Shown here one piece after another: positions 54,249 through 62,233 of a stretch of DNA of 64,000 bases. A program made the position numbers and the translations under genes. The notes beneath the pieces are model-generated. The model worked only from the letters and a program-made list of their open reading frames with translations. It had not been told where the DNA came from and ran no database searches. Every line of letters starts with the position of its first letter. Positions within the stretch are counted from its first letter, which is position 1. The DNA is from Plantactinospora endophytica (GTDB lineage Bacteria > Actinomycetota > Actinomycetes > Mycobacteriales > Micromonosporaceae). The DNA lies in the NCBI RefSeq assembly GCF_016862915.1, contig NZ_BONW01000032.1:62001-126000 (forward strand). Reading direction: 5' to 3'.

Positions 54249-55708
54249 CAGATCCCGTACTCCTTCCAGCGCTTGTCGACCAGCGACCGGACCTCCGGCG
54301 ACATGGTCATCTCCTCCGGCCAGCCCCGGTTGTAGCCCTCGGTCGGCAGCTTGCGGGTGGCGTCCACCCCGGCCTTGCCACCCCAGAACTGCTGGTACGA
54401 CGAGTGGTCCAGGTGGTCCACCGGCCCCTCGGTGAGCAGCAGGTCGCGGGCGTAGTCGACGTTGCCGAAGGCCCGCCAGGCGACCTCGGCGTAGTCGTGT
54501 ACGTCGCAGTCCTCGTCGACCACGACGATCAGCTTGGTCAGCGACATCAGGTGGGCGCCCCAGATCGCGTTCATCACCTTCTGGGCGTGCTTCGGGTAGC
54601 GCTTGCGGATCGAGATGATCGCGCAGTTGTGGAACACCCCGGCGGCCGGCAGGTCGTAGTCGACGATGTCCGGGATCAGCAGCTTGAGCAGCGGCTGGAA
54701 GATCCGCTCGGTGGCCTTGCCCAGGCCGTGGTCCTCCTGTGGCGGCTTGGAGGTGATGATCGAGTGGTAGACCGGGTCCCGCTGGGTGGTCATCGCCTCG
54801 ACGTGCAGTACCGGGAACGGCTCGACCGGGGTGTAGAAGCCGGTGTGGTCGCCGAACGGCCCCTCGGGCAGTCGCTCGCCGGGCTCGATGTAGCCCTCCA
54901 GCACGATCTGGGCGTGTGCCGGCACCTGGAGCGGCACGGTCAGGCAGTCGACCATCTCGACCCGCTCGCCGCACAGGAAGCCGGCGAACAGGTATTCGTC
55001 GATGTCACCGGGGAGCGGGGCGGAGGCGGCGTAGCTGACCACCGGGTCGCAGCCGATCGCGATCGCCACCGGCAGCCGCTGGCCGAGGCGTTCCGCGACG
55101 GCGTGGTGTGCCGTGGAGTCCTTGTGGATCTGCCAGTGCATGCCGAGGGTGTTGTGGGAGTGCTGCTGCAACCGGTAGAGCCCGAGGTTGCGCTTGCCGG
55201 TCTCCGGATGCTTGGTGTGGGTCAGCCCGTAGTTGTGGAAGATCCCGCCGTCGCCGGGCCAGACCTGGAGGCCGGGCAGCCGGTTCAGGTCGACGTCCGC
55301 GCCCCGGTAGACCACCTGCTGGCAGGGCGCGGTCTTGACCTTCTTCGGGGGTACGGACTTGAGCTGCATCACCTTGCCCAGTCCCTCGCGGATGCCGGAC
55401 CAGCCGACCGGCAACTCCGGCTTGACCAGCGCACCGATCCGCTCGCCGATCTCGTCGAGCCGGTCGACGCCGAGCGCCATCGCCATCCGGCGTTCGGTGC
55501 CGAACAGGTTGATCGCCACCGGCATCTCGCCCCGGGTGGGCCGCTCGAAGAGCAGTGCCGGCCCGTTCGCCCGGACGGTCCGGGTCACCACCTCGCTGAT
55601 CTCCAGCGTCGGATCGACGGGTACCGGAACCCGGCGCAACTCGCCGGCGCCCTCCAGCGCGGTGAGGAACTCCCGGAGATCGGTGTACGGGAAGCCACGA
55701 GCCGCCAT
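54248..55708 (-). CDS. ubiD: UbiD-family decarboxylase, menaquinone biosynthesis
   Basis: 486 residues. The prFMN-dependent decarboxylase signature ERLPEGPFGDHTGFYTPVE (about 278-296) is intact, as are NLGLYRLQQHSHNTLGMHWQIHKD and the C-terminal MTMSPEVRSLVDKRWKEYGI. It should decarboxylate a dihydroxynaphthoate intermediate of menaquinone. Translationally coupled with the UbiA gene. Confidence 0.93.
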   Translation of the reverse strand: MAARGFPYTDLREFLTALEGAGELRRVPVPVDPTLEISEVVTRTVRANGPALLFERPTRGEMPVAINLFGTERRMAMALGVDRLDEIGERIGALVKPELPVGWSGIREGLGKVMQLKSVPPKKVKTAPCQQVVYRGADVDLNRLPGLQVWPGDGGIFHNYGLTHTKHPETGKRNLGLYRLQQHSHNTLGMHWQIHKDSTAHHAVAERLGQRLPVAIAIGCDPVVSYAASAPLPGDIDEYLFAGFLCGERVEMVDCLTVPLQVPAHAQIVLEGYIEPGERLPEGPFGDHTGFYTPVEPFPVLHVEAMTTQRDPVYHSIITSKPPQEDHGLGKATERIFQPLLKLLIPDIVDYDLPAAGVFHNCAIISIRKRYPKHAQKVMNAIWGAHLMSLTKLIVVVDEDCDVHDYAEVAWRAFGNVDYARDLLLTEGPVDHLDHSSYQQFWGGKAGVDATRKLPTEGYNRGWPEEMTMSPEVRSLVDKRWKEYGI

Positions 55709-55835
55709 GGCCGCTAGTCTGTCGCACCGCCGGTCGGGGCGGCGCGGCCGGGTCCCCCGCCGTGACCGGGCTCCCGTCGACGGCTTGCTCGACGGGGACC
55801 GCCCGGCGGGACCGGCCGACGACGCCGGAGCAGGG

Positions 55836-56243
55836 TCAGAGCAGGCCGAAGCCGAGCAGCAGGGTGCCGGCGGTCAGGCTGAGCCCACCGACTCCGACCA
55901 GCCAGATCAGCTTGTTGGGCCGGGTGTCCGAGGGGCGTACGACGGAGAGGAAGAAGCCGAGCGGCATCAGGATCGGCGGCGCCACCAGCAGGACACGAAC
56001 CAGCGTCAGCAGCCCGTCGCCGTAGTCGGCCCGGTCCAGGTAGAGGAGCGCGACGAGCGCGAACAGCACGAGTACGCCGGCATGGGCGTGCCCGGCGGTC
56101 CAGAGCGCCCGCCGGACGGGGTTGTCCAGATAGCCGGGTATCCGCCGGACCAGCTGCATGAGCAGGGACAACCCGCCGAACGCGATGGTCGAGACGGTGA
56201 TCAGCAGGATGGCGGCGGTGGTCTGGGTGGCGGACGACATCAC
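55836..56243 (-). CDS. Four-TM membrane protein, unknown
   Basis: 135 residues with hydrophobic segments near 9-30, 50-70, 78-102 and 112-133. The N-terminal helix ends GGLSLLMQLVRRIPGYLDNPVRRALWTAGHAHAGVLV, which contains two His in a TM segment. No family recognised with confidence. The 5' side carries two CTTG..CAAG palindromes (56272-56321), so expression is probably under a dedicated repressor. Confidence 0.65.
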   Translation of the reverse strand: MMSSATQTTAAILLITVSTIAFGGLSLLMQLVRRIPGYLDNPVRRALWTAGHAHAGVLVLFALVALLYLDRADYGDGLLTLVRVLLVAPPILMPLGFFLSVVRPSDTRPNKLIWLVGVGGLSLTAGTLLLGFGLL

Positions 56244-56271
56244 GGGTCTCCCGAGGGGGAAAGAGGCTCAA

Positions 56272-56321
56272 CTTGTCAGCGTCAAGATTGCCTCACGTAA
56301 ACGCATCTTGTCAACAGCAAG
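56272..56321. promoter_or_regulatory. Two related 15-base imperfect palindromes
   Basis: CTTGTCAGCGTCAAG (56272-56286) and CTTGTCAACAGCAAG (56307-56321), start-to-start 35 bases, between the divergent genes at 55836-56243 and 56472. They resemble TetR-type operators (CTTG..CAAG arms). Confidence 0.5.
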
Positions 56322-56471
56322 ACTCGCCCCCGCCAGGGTTCTGACCGGCCGGGGAGATTTCTTCGAAGAAAATCCCGCCGACCTGTCGGATCCGCCGTCG
56401 GCCGTTCGAGGCATGGGTGACGGCCGGTCCGGGCGACGAACCGGAGCGGCGCAACCCGACGGAGGACGACG

Positions 56472-57236
56472 ATGGACCAGAGCGACACCCTTTCCGAGCC
56501 GACGACGACAACGGGCACGACGGCACCGGGGACGACGGCACCGGGGACGACGGCACCGGGCCGACCGGCCCGACCCGCGTGCGACCCGGCGACCAGCGTC
56601 ACCAAGACCCTGTTGGCGTACGGCGTGCTAGCCGGGCCGAGTTACCTGCTGGTGTCGCTGGCCCAGGCGCTGACCCGGGACGGATTCGACCTGACCCGGC
56701 ACGCCTGGAGCCTGCTGGCCAACGGCGCCCTCGGCTGGATCCAGATCACCAATCTGGTACTGACCGGCGTGATGACCGGCGCACTCGCGGTCGGGCTGCA
56801 CCGTGCCCTCCGCACAGGCACCGGAGCACGGTGGGCGCCCCGACTGATCGGCGCGTACGGGCTCAGCCTGGTCGCCGCCGGTGTGTTCCGGGCCGACCCG
56901 GCCCTCGGCTTCCCGATCGGCACCCCGGAGACCGGCACGGCGGTAACGTGGCACGGCACCCTGCACTTCGCGGCCGGTGGTATCGGCTTCGCCTGCCTGG
57001 TCGCGGCCTGCCTGGTCCTCGGTCGCCGGTTCGCGGCCGAGGGGCGGCGGAACTGGGCGATCGCCTCCCGGCTGACCGGGATCCTGTTCCTCGGCGGTTT
57101 CCTGGCGATGGCCGGCGGTGCCGGCGCGGCCTGGAGCAATCTCACCTTCACCGCCGCGATCGTGCTGTCCTGGGCCTGGACGTCGGCCGTGGCCCTGCAC
57201 CTCTACCGCCGGGCCACCCCCGCCACCGACAACTGA
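56472..57236 (+). CDS. DUF998-type membrane protein
   Basis: 254 residues. A disordered head with three TTAPG repeats, then six hydrophobic segments. AYGVLAGPSYLLVSLAQALTRDGFDLTRHAWSLLANG and the FRADPALGFP loop fit the DUF998 family. DUF998 genes are often linked to ECF-type or TetR regulators. It is 116 bases upstream of the DGPF-domain gene and co-directional with the ECF42 sigma factor, so all three probably form a functional unit. Confidence 0.8.
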   Translation: MDQSDTLSEPTTTTGTTAPGTTAPGTTAPGRPARPACDPATSVTKTLLAYGVLAGPSYLLVSLAQALTRDGFDLTRHAWSLLANGALGWIQITNLVLTGVMTGALAVGLHRALRTGTGARWAPRLIGAYGLSLVAAGVFRADPALGFPIGTPETGTAVTWHGTLHFAAGGIGFACLVAACLVLGRRFAAEGRRNWAIASRLTGILFLGGFLAMAGGAGAAWSNLTFTAAIVLSWAWTSAVALHLYRRATPATDN

Positions 57237-57291
57237 CCAACCCCGCCACCGGTCGCCCGATCACCAGTCGACGACCACCAAGCAACGAATA

Positions 57292-57331
57292 CCGATCACC
57301 GAGCATTGACCACCGATCACTGAGCATTGAT
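57292..57331 (+). repeat. 21-base-period direct repeat before the DGPF gene
   Basis: CCGATCACCGAGCATTGAC (57292-57310) and CCGATCACTGAGCATTGAT (57313-57331), two helical turns apart and ending 21 bases before the start at 57353. Candidate regulatory site for the ECF42 module. Confidence 0.6.
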
Positions 57332-57352
57332 CACCACGAGGAGAAGAGCACG

Positions 57353-57724
57353 ATGCGTTACCTGGCACTGTTGCGGGCCACCCGGGTTACCACCCCGCCG
57401 CCGCCCGGCCTGATGGAGGCGATCATGCAGCTCGGCGAGGAGGCGACCGCGGCCGGCGCCCTGCTCGACCAGGGCGGGCTGGCACCGAGTACGGACGGCG
57501 TACGGATGCAGGTGTCGGCGGGCAGCCTCAGCGTCACCGACGGCCCGTTCGCCGAGGCGAAGGAGACGATCAGCTACGCCCTGTACGAGGTGCGCTCGAA
57601 GGAGGAGGCGGTCGAGTGGACCTCGCGGTTCATGAAACTGCACCGTGACCTCTGGCCGGGCTGGGAGGGCGAGAGTGACGTGCTCCGGGTGTTCGGCCCG
57701 GAGGACTTCGCACCACCAGCCTGA
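57353..57724 (+). CDS. DGPF/YCII-domain protein, ECF42 partner
   Basis: 123 residues with the YCII-related fold and the diagnostic DGPF motif (SVTDGPFAEAKETISYALYEV, about 61-81). DGPF proteins are encoded beside ECF42 sigma factors in many actinobacteria and are their presumed targets or partners. GAGGAG lies upstream of ATG 57353. Enzymatic role unknown. Confidence 0.9.
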   Translation: MRYLALLRATRVTTPPPPGLMEAIMQLGEEATAAGALLDQGGLAPSTDGVRMQVSAGSLSVTDGPFAEAKETISYALYEVRSKEEAVEWTSRFMKLHRDLWPGWEGESDVLRVFGPEDFAPPA

Positions 57725-57865
57725 GCGCGCCGCCTGCCTGAGCGCAGCGCTGGTCTGAGCGGGTCGCCGGAGCTGTCCGGGGCGGCCGTACCCGGGGACG
57801 GGGCGGTCGCCCGGACGGGTCCGTCCCGAGGTGGTGGGATCGGGAGTCTGGTTGGATCGGGAGTC

Positions 57866-59185
57866 ATGGTGGCCGGCGATCCGCAGGGGACCACCCGCCA
57901 GGCGGTCGAGGCGGTCTGGCGGATCGAGTCCGCCCGGATCATCGCCGGGCTCGCCCGGCTCGTCCAGGACGTCGGCCTCGCCGAGGAACTCGCCCAGGAC
58001 GCGCTGGTCGTCGCGTTGGAGCAGTGGCCCCGGACGGGCGTACCGGCCAACCCGGGCGGGTGGCTGACGTCGACCGCCAAGCACCGGGCAATCGACCTGC
58101 TCCGGCGCCGGACGGCGTACCAGCGGAAGTTGCAGGAGTTGGGGCGGGAGGTGCAGGGGCGGCCGGACCCGACCGAGGACGAGCTGGCCGCCGCGCTGGA
58201 CCCCGACCGGATCGACGACGACCTGCTTCGGCTGATCTTCACCGCCTGCCATCCGGTACTGCCCACCGAGGGTCGGGTGGCGTTGACACTGAGACTGCTC
58301 GGTGGACTGCGTACCGACGAGATCGCCCGAGCGTTCCTGGTGCCGGAGAGTACGGTCGGACAGCGGATCACCCGGGCGAAACGTACGCTCGCCGCGAAAC
58401 GCGTACCGTTCGAGCTGCCGCCCCGGGCCGAGCTGGCCGACCGGCTCGCCTCCGTACTGGAAGTGGTCTACCTCGTCTTCAACGAGGGCTACTCGGCGAC
58501 GGCGGGCGAGGACTGGATGCGGCCGACGCTCTGCGCGGAGGCGCTCCGGCTCGGCCGGATCCTGGCCGGGCTGATGCCGGAGCAGGCCGAGGTGCACGGG
58601 CTGGTGGCGCTGATGGAGATCCAGGCGTCCCGGACCTGGGCCCGGACCGGCCCGGCCGGCGAACCGATTCTGCTGCCCGACCAGGACCGCCGGTTGTGGG
58701 ACCGGCTGCTGATCCGGCGCGGCCTGGCGGCGCTGGACCGGGCCGAGTCGCTCGGCGTCGGCCCGTACACGTTGCAGGCCGCGATCGCCGTCTGCCATGC
58801 GAGGGCCCGGACCGCCGCCGACACCGACTGGGTACGCATCGCCGCGCTCTACCGGGTGCTGGTGCACGTCTCGCCGTCGCCGGTCGTCGAGCTGAACCGG
58901 GCGGTCGCGGTCGGGTACGCCACCGGCCCGGCCGACGGTCTGGCCATCGCCGACGCGCTGCTGCCCGAGCCCACCCTGGCGGGTTATGCCCTGCTACCGG
59001 CGGTCCGGGGCGACCTGCTGACCCGGCTCGGCCGGCACGACGAGGCGCGGCGGGAGTTCACCCGCGCCGCCGAACTGACCCGCAACGCCCGGGAGCGAAC
59101 CCTCTTCCTCAACCGCGCCGCCAAAGCCGCCGACTCAGCCGAAGCCACCGACTCAGCCGACGCAGCCGGCCGACAGCCGAGCTGA
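57866..59185 (+). CDS. ECF42-group RNA polymerase sigma factor with C-terminal extension
   Basis: 439 residues, far longer than classic ECF factors. Sigma-2 region (about 15-85: LARLVQDVGLAEELAQDALVVALEQWP), sigma-4 (about 125-180: LLGGLRTDEIARAFLVPESTVGQRITRAKR), then a 220-residue extension with TPR-like helices and the family YLVFNEGYSATAGEDW segment. In group ECF42 this extension, not an anti-sigma factor, controls activity. It follows the DGPF gene by 141 bases. Confidence 0.93.
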   Translation: MVAGDPQGTTRQAVEAVWRIESARIIAGLARLVQDVGLAEELAQDALVVALEQWPRTGVPANPGGWLTSTAKHRAIDLLRRRTAYQRKLQELGREVQGRPDPTEDELAAALDPDRIDDDLLRLIFTACHPVLPTEGRVALTLRLLGGLRTDEIARAFLVPESTVGQRITRAKRTLAAKRVPFELPPRAELADRLASVLEVVYLVFNEGYSATAGEDWMRPTLCAEALRLGRILAGLMPEQAEVHGLVALMEIQASRTWARTGPAGEPILLPDQDRRLWDRLLIRRGLAALDRAESLGVGPYTLQAAIAVCHARARTAADTDWVRIAALYRVLVHVSPSPVVELNRAVAVGYATGPADGLAIADALLPEPTLAGYALLPAVRGDLLTRLGRHDEARREFTRAAELTRNARERTLFLNRAAKAADSAEATDSADAAGRQPS

Positions 59186-59197
59186 CGGCCTGCGGAG

Positions 59198-59386
59198 TCA
59201 GCGGGCTGCGATGGTGTGGGTGAAGGTGCGCCAGGCGTCCGGGGTGAAGGTCAGCGCGGGGCCGGACGGGTCCTTGCTGTCCCGGACCCCTACGACACCG
59301 GGCACGTTGTCGGCGACCTCGACGCAGTTGCCCTGGTTGTTGCTGCGGCTGCTCTTACGCCACCGGGCGCCGATCAGGTCACTCAT
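59198..59386 (-). CDS. DUF397 protein
   Basis: 62 residues. WRKSSRSNNQGNCVEVADNVPGVVGVRDSKDP and the C-terminal FTPDAWRTF are the DUF397 hallmarks. These small proteins form pairs with XRE/DUF5753 regulators in actinomycetes, and are thought to act as their antagonists or toxins/antitoxin-like partners. Start overlaps the end of the regulator gene by 8 bases. Confidence 0.93.
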   Translation of the reverse strand: MSDLIGARWRKSSRSNNQGNCVEVADNVPGVVGVRDSKDPSGPALTFTPDAWRTFTHTIAAR

Positions 59387-60254
59387 CGTAACTCTCCTTG
59401 ATCACCGTTGCTATCAGGTCGTCCGACTCGTCCGCGCCGAGTGCCCGCGCACTCAGCATGTCCCATCGATCAGCGTACGTGGCCACTTCGGCGGGCCTGT
59501 CAAGGTAGAGCGCGCCGGTCAACTCCTCGATGTAGACCGTCGGCGGGTCGACCTGTCGACGGCCGAGCGGCGGGAAGTCCAGGATCACGAAGCTGCCTGC
59601 GACGGATGCCAGCGCGCCCGCGTCCGACGGCAGGATCCGCACCCGGACTCCGGTCGATCGGGCGTTGTTCACCAGATACGCGAGCTGCGCCCGCATTGCT
59701 TCCTGGTCGGGAACCTGCCGGTACAGCACCGCCTGATCAAGGATGACTTCTAACGTCGGCGCCTTCGGCCTGCTCCGGACAAGCAGCCGCTGCCGCTCCA
59801 TCCGCAGCGCGACAGCCTGCGCCACCTCCTCCTCTGTGATTCCCGGCTTGGTCCGGAAGATCGCCGCCGCGTAGTCGGAGGTCTGGAGCAGACCGGGAAT
59901 CAGCGCCAACTCGAAATGGCGCAGCCGGGAGGCGGCGGCCTCCAGGCCGACGTACAGCTCGAACCAGGCGGGGATGACGTCGCCGTACGCGTGCCACCAG
60001 CCCTTGGACTTCGACTCCACCGAGAGCGCCACCAGCGCCCCGGTCAGCTCGGTCGTCGCCCCGTACACAGTGCACATCGCGAGTACGTCGTGCTTGCGCA
60101 TCAGGGTCTGGCCGCCCTCGATGCGATACATTTTCGCCCTTGACCACTCCAACTCCTGGGCTGCCGCCTCCAAGGTCACCCCGGCCTCCTCGCGAGCCTG
60201 GCGCAGGTGGCGACCGAGCTGCCTACGTGGCACGGACGATCCGGATTCGACCAT
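59379..60254 (-). CDS. XRE-family regulator with DUF5753 domain
   Basis: 291 residues from ATG 60254 (AGGAGC 7 bases upstream). HTH at about 10-65 (LGRHLRQAREEAGVTLEAAAQELEWSRAKMYRIEGG), then the DUF5753 effector domain with WFELYVGLEAAASRLRHFELALIPGLLQTSDYAAA. Pairs with the DUF397 gene behind it. Such pairs influence development and antibiotic production in actinomycetes. Divergent from the small Cys-motif genes at 60518. Confidence 0.92.
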   Translation of the reverse strand: MVESGSSVPRRQLGRHLRQAREEAGVTLEAAAQELEWSRAKMYRIEGGQTLMRKHDVLAMCTVYGATTELTGALVALSVESKSKGWWHAYGDVIPAWFELYVGLEAAASRLRHFELALIPGLLQTSDYAAAIFRTKPGITEEEVAQAVALRMERQRLLVRSRPKAPTLEVILDQAVLYRQVPDQEAMRAQLAYLVNNARSTGVRVRILPSDAGALASVAGSFVILDFPPLGRRQVDPPTVYIEELTGALYLDRPAEVATYADRWDMLSARALGADESDDLIATVIKESYDE

Positions 60255-60517
60255 TGTCAGCTCCTGTCTCAGAATGACGCACTCGACAGCATCCAGATGA
60301 GACATCGACACCATCGCTCGCGCTATATGGCCAACCAATTCACTGCGGTCTCACCCTAATTCGTTGCGCCGACAATTCGCACCGGGCAAAGCTGCTGGTG
60401 GCGAGGCGGTTAGCGGTACTCCACATTCGCCGGCCGCCAGGCCCCACAAGATCCGGTGTCGGAGCTGACGCGAACGATCGGCTCAGCTCCGGCGCCGGCC
60501 GATCAAAGGGGAAAGGC

Positions 60518-60820
60518 ATGAGACTGCGTCGGCAGGTACCCCGTCCATCGCACCGCCGGGACTGGCGCCGGCTGTGGCGGTACTGCCGCTGCGGCTGGCG
60601 CTGGCGCTGCCCGGACTCGGTGGAGCTGGTGCCGCTGCCGTACCCGCCACCATCACCGCAACCACCGCGCAGGGTGAGGGCCGCGAACAGTCGATTTCCG
60701 TCCTGGATCTCGGCGGCCGGCTCGCCCGGCGTCAACCGCACTGGCGCGTCCAAGCCGGCCCGGAGTAGCCAGGCGGACCGGACGGAGCAGACCGGGCGGC
60801 CCGGCCGTGTGCTGCCGTGA
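60518..60820 (+). CDS. Small basic Cys-motif protein A
   Basis: 100 residues from ATG 60518 (GGGGAAAGG upstream). The first 35 residues are very basic and Trp-rich with Cys 23, 25 and 31 in RYCRCGWRWRC; the remainder is Pro-rich and low-complexity. I recognise no named family. The next gene overlaps it by GTGA and has a similar C..C..WPC motif, so they likely work together. Coding status is supported by the ribosome binding site and overlap rather than by homology. Confidence 0.55.
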   Translation: MRLRRQVPRPSHRRDWRRLWRYCRCGWRWRCPDSVELVPLPYPPPSPQPPRRVRAANSRFPSWISAAGSPGVNRTGASKPARSSQADRTEQTGRPGRVLP

Positions 60821-61185
60821 CGCCGCTCGACGACGTGGGCCGGCCCGGCTCCCGGTCAGCGTCGGCCGACAGTCCAACCGGACCATGGACGCGACCGCTC
60901 TTCGCCCGCTTCCGCGCGCACACCCCGATGCGTCCGCTGTTCCGCTGCCGGGCGTGCGGCGCCAGGTGGCCGTGTCAGCCGGCCCGACTTGCCCTGCTGC
61001 TGATCTACCGGGGCGACCGGCAGGGGCTGCGCCTGCACCTCGCGGGCAAACTGCTGAACGCGCTGGCCGACCAACCGCGCACCGACGCCGTCACGCTGGC
61101 CGTACGGTTCCTCGGCTGGCTGCCCGGGTCGCCCGGTGCGGGCGCCGACGCTACTGGGCGGCAGCCGCCTCGGTCGGCAGGGTGA
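60817..61185 (+). CDS. Small protein B with CxxCGxxWPC motif
   Basis: 122 residues, GTG start overlapping the preceding stop. The core FRCRACGARWPCQPARLALLLIYRGDRQGLRLHLAGKLLNALADQP (about 42-87) is a recurring actinomycete small-protein domain with Cys 44, 47 and 53; it is sometimes labelled flavin reductase without support. Ends RFLGWLPG plus a short tail. Often found next to XRE/DUF397 genes, as here. Possible metal or redox site. Confidence 0.7.
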   Translation: MTPLDDVGRPGSRSASADSPTGPWTRPLFARFRAHTPMRPLFRCRACGARWPCQPARLALLLIYRGDRQGLRLHLAGKLLNALADQPRTDAVTLAVRFLGWLPGSPGAGADATGRQPPRSAG

Positions 61186-61228
61186 GCTGCCAGGAGACCC
61201 AGGAGACGCCGAAGCGGTCAGGTGAGGA

Positions 61229-62233
61229 TCAGTCGAGGCCGCCGTACGAGTGCAGGCCCTCGAAGAAGATGTTCACGCCGTACAGGTTCATCTGCATGGT
61301 CAGGAAACCGAGTACGGCGATCCAGGTCGCCACCGGGCGCTTCACGCTCGGCGTCGCCCGTGCGTGCAGGTAGCCGGCGTAGACCACCCAGGAGATGAAG
61401 GCCCAGATCTCCTTCGGGTCCCAGCCCCAGTAGCGCCCCCAGGCCGCCTCGGCCCAGACCGCGCCGGCCATCACCGCGAAGGTGAAGAGCGGGAAGGCGA
61501 ACGCGTGCAGCCGGAAGGTCAGCCGCTCCAACGTGTCGGCGGCCGGCACCCGGGCACCCAGGCTGTACGGGAAGCTCCGTTTGCCCTGGTCGTAGCCGTG
61601 CCGGAGCAGGTACATCACCGCCGGCACCGCGCCGAGCAGCAGGATGCCGGAGGAGACGGCGATCGTCGCCACGTGCACGACGAACCAGTAGGAGTCCAGG
61701 GCCGGCACCAGCGGCACGATCGGCACGTAGAGCACCAGCCCGGCGACGGCCAGCAGCAGCACCATGGCGAGCGCGACGAAGAGCCCGAGGTGCCGCAGCG
61801 TCGGGCGCCGGTAGAGCAGCACCAGCCAGCCGACCACGCCGACGAAGGTGACCGAGAGCAGGTACTCGTACATGTTGCCCCACGGCATGCGCTCGGCGGC
61901 GATGCCACGGGTGATCAGCACGGCGAGGTGGACCACGGCGCCGAGCACGGTGAACGCGACGGCGGCCCGGCCCGCCAGCACCGCCCGGGGCGACCGCGAC
62001 CCCCCGGCCGGGGTCGGCACGTCGACGCCGGGAAGCTTGGTCCCGACGACCGGAGCGGAGCCGCCGGCCGCGCCGACACCGGCGCCGACCAGCACCCGCT
62101 CGCGCTCCGGCCGCGCCGCCGCCCGGCCGATGACACTGCGGGTGCCGAAGGCGTACTCGACGGCGTGGCAGATCATCGCCAGCAGGTAGCCCAGGATCGC
62201 GACCACAAGTAGTTGGTCGGACAGCGCTGCCAT
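61229..62233 (-). CDS. ccsB: Cytochrome c biogenesis protein CcsB (CcsA family)
   Basis: 334 residues, about eight TM helices. The haem-handling tryptophan motif WGRYWGWDPKEIWAFISWVVY near 260-280 is diagnostic, with conserved His in neighbouring helices. With ResB it forms the system II haem delivery and ligation complex. ATG 62233 shares one base with the resB stop (TGATG). Confidence 0.95.
   Translation of the reverse strand: MAALSDQLLVVAILGYLLAMICHAVEYAFGTRSVIGRAAARPERERVLVGAGVGAAGGSAPVVGTKLPGVDVPTPAGGSRSPRAVLAGRAAVAFTVLGAVVHLAVLITRGIAAERMPWGNMYEYLLSVTFVGVVGWLVLLYRRPTLRHLGLFVALAMVLLLAVAGLVLYVPIVPLVPALDSYWFVVHVATIAVSSGILLLGAVPAVMYLLRHGYDQGKRSFPYSLGARVPAADTLERLTFRLHAFAFPLFTFAVMAGAVWAEAAWGRYWGWDPKEIWAFISWVVYAGYLHARATPSVKRPVATWIAVLGFLTMQMNLYGVNIFFEGLHSYGGLD

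Noticed and set aside
54404-55717. 437-codon plus-strand frame opposite ubiD
   Set aside because: Antisense to a fully conserved UbiD; composition is that of a shadow frame.
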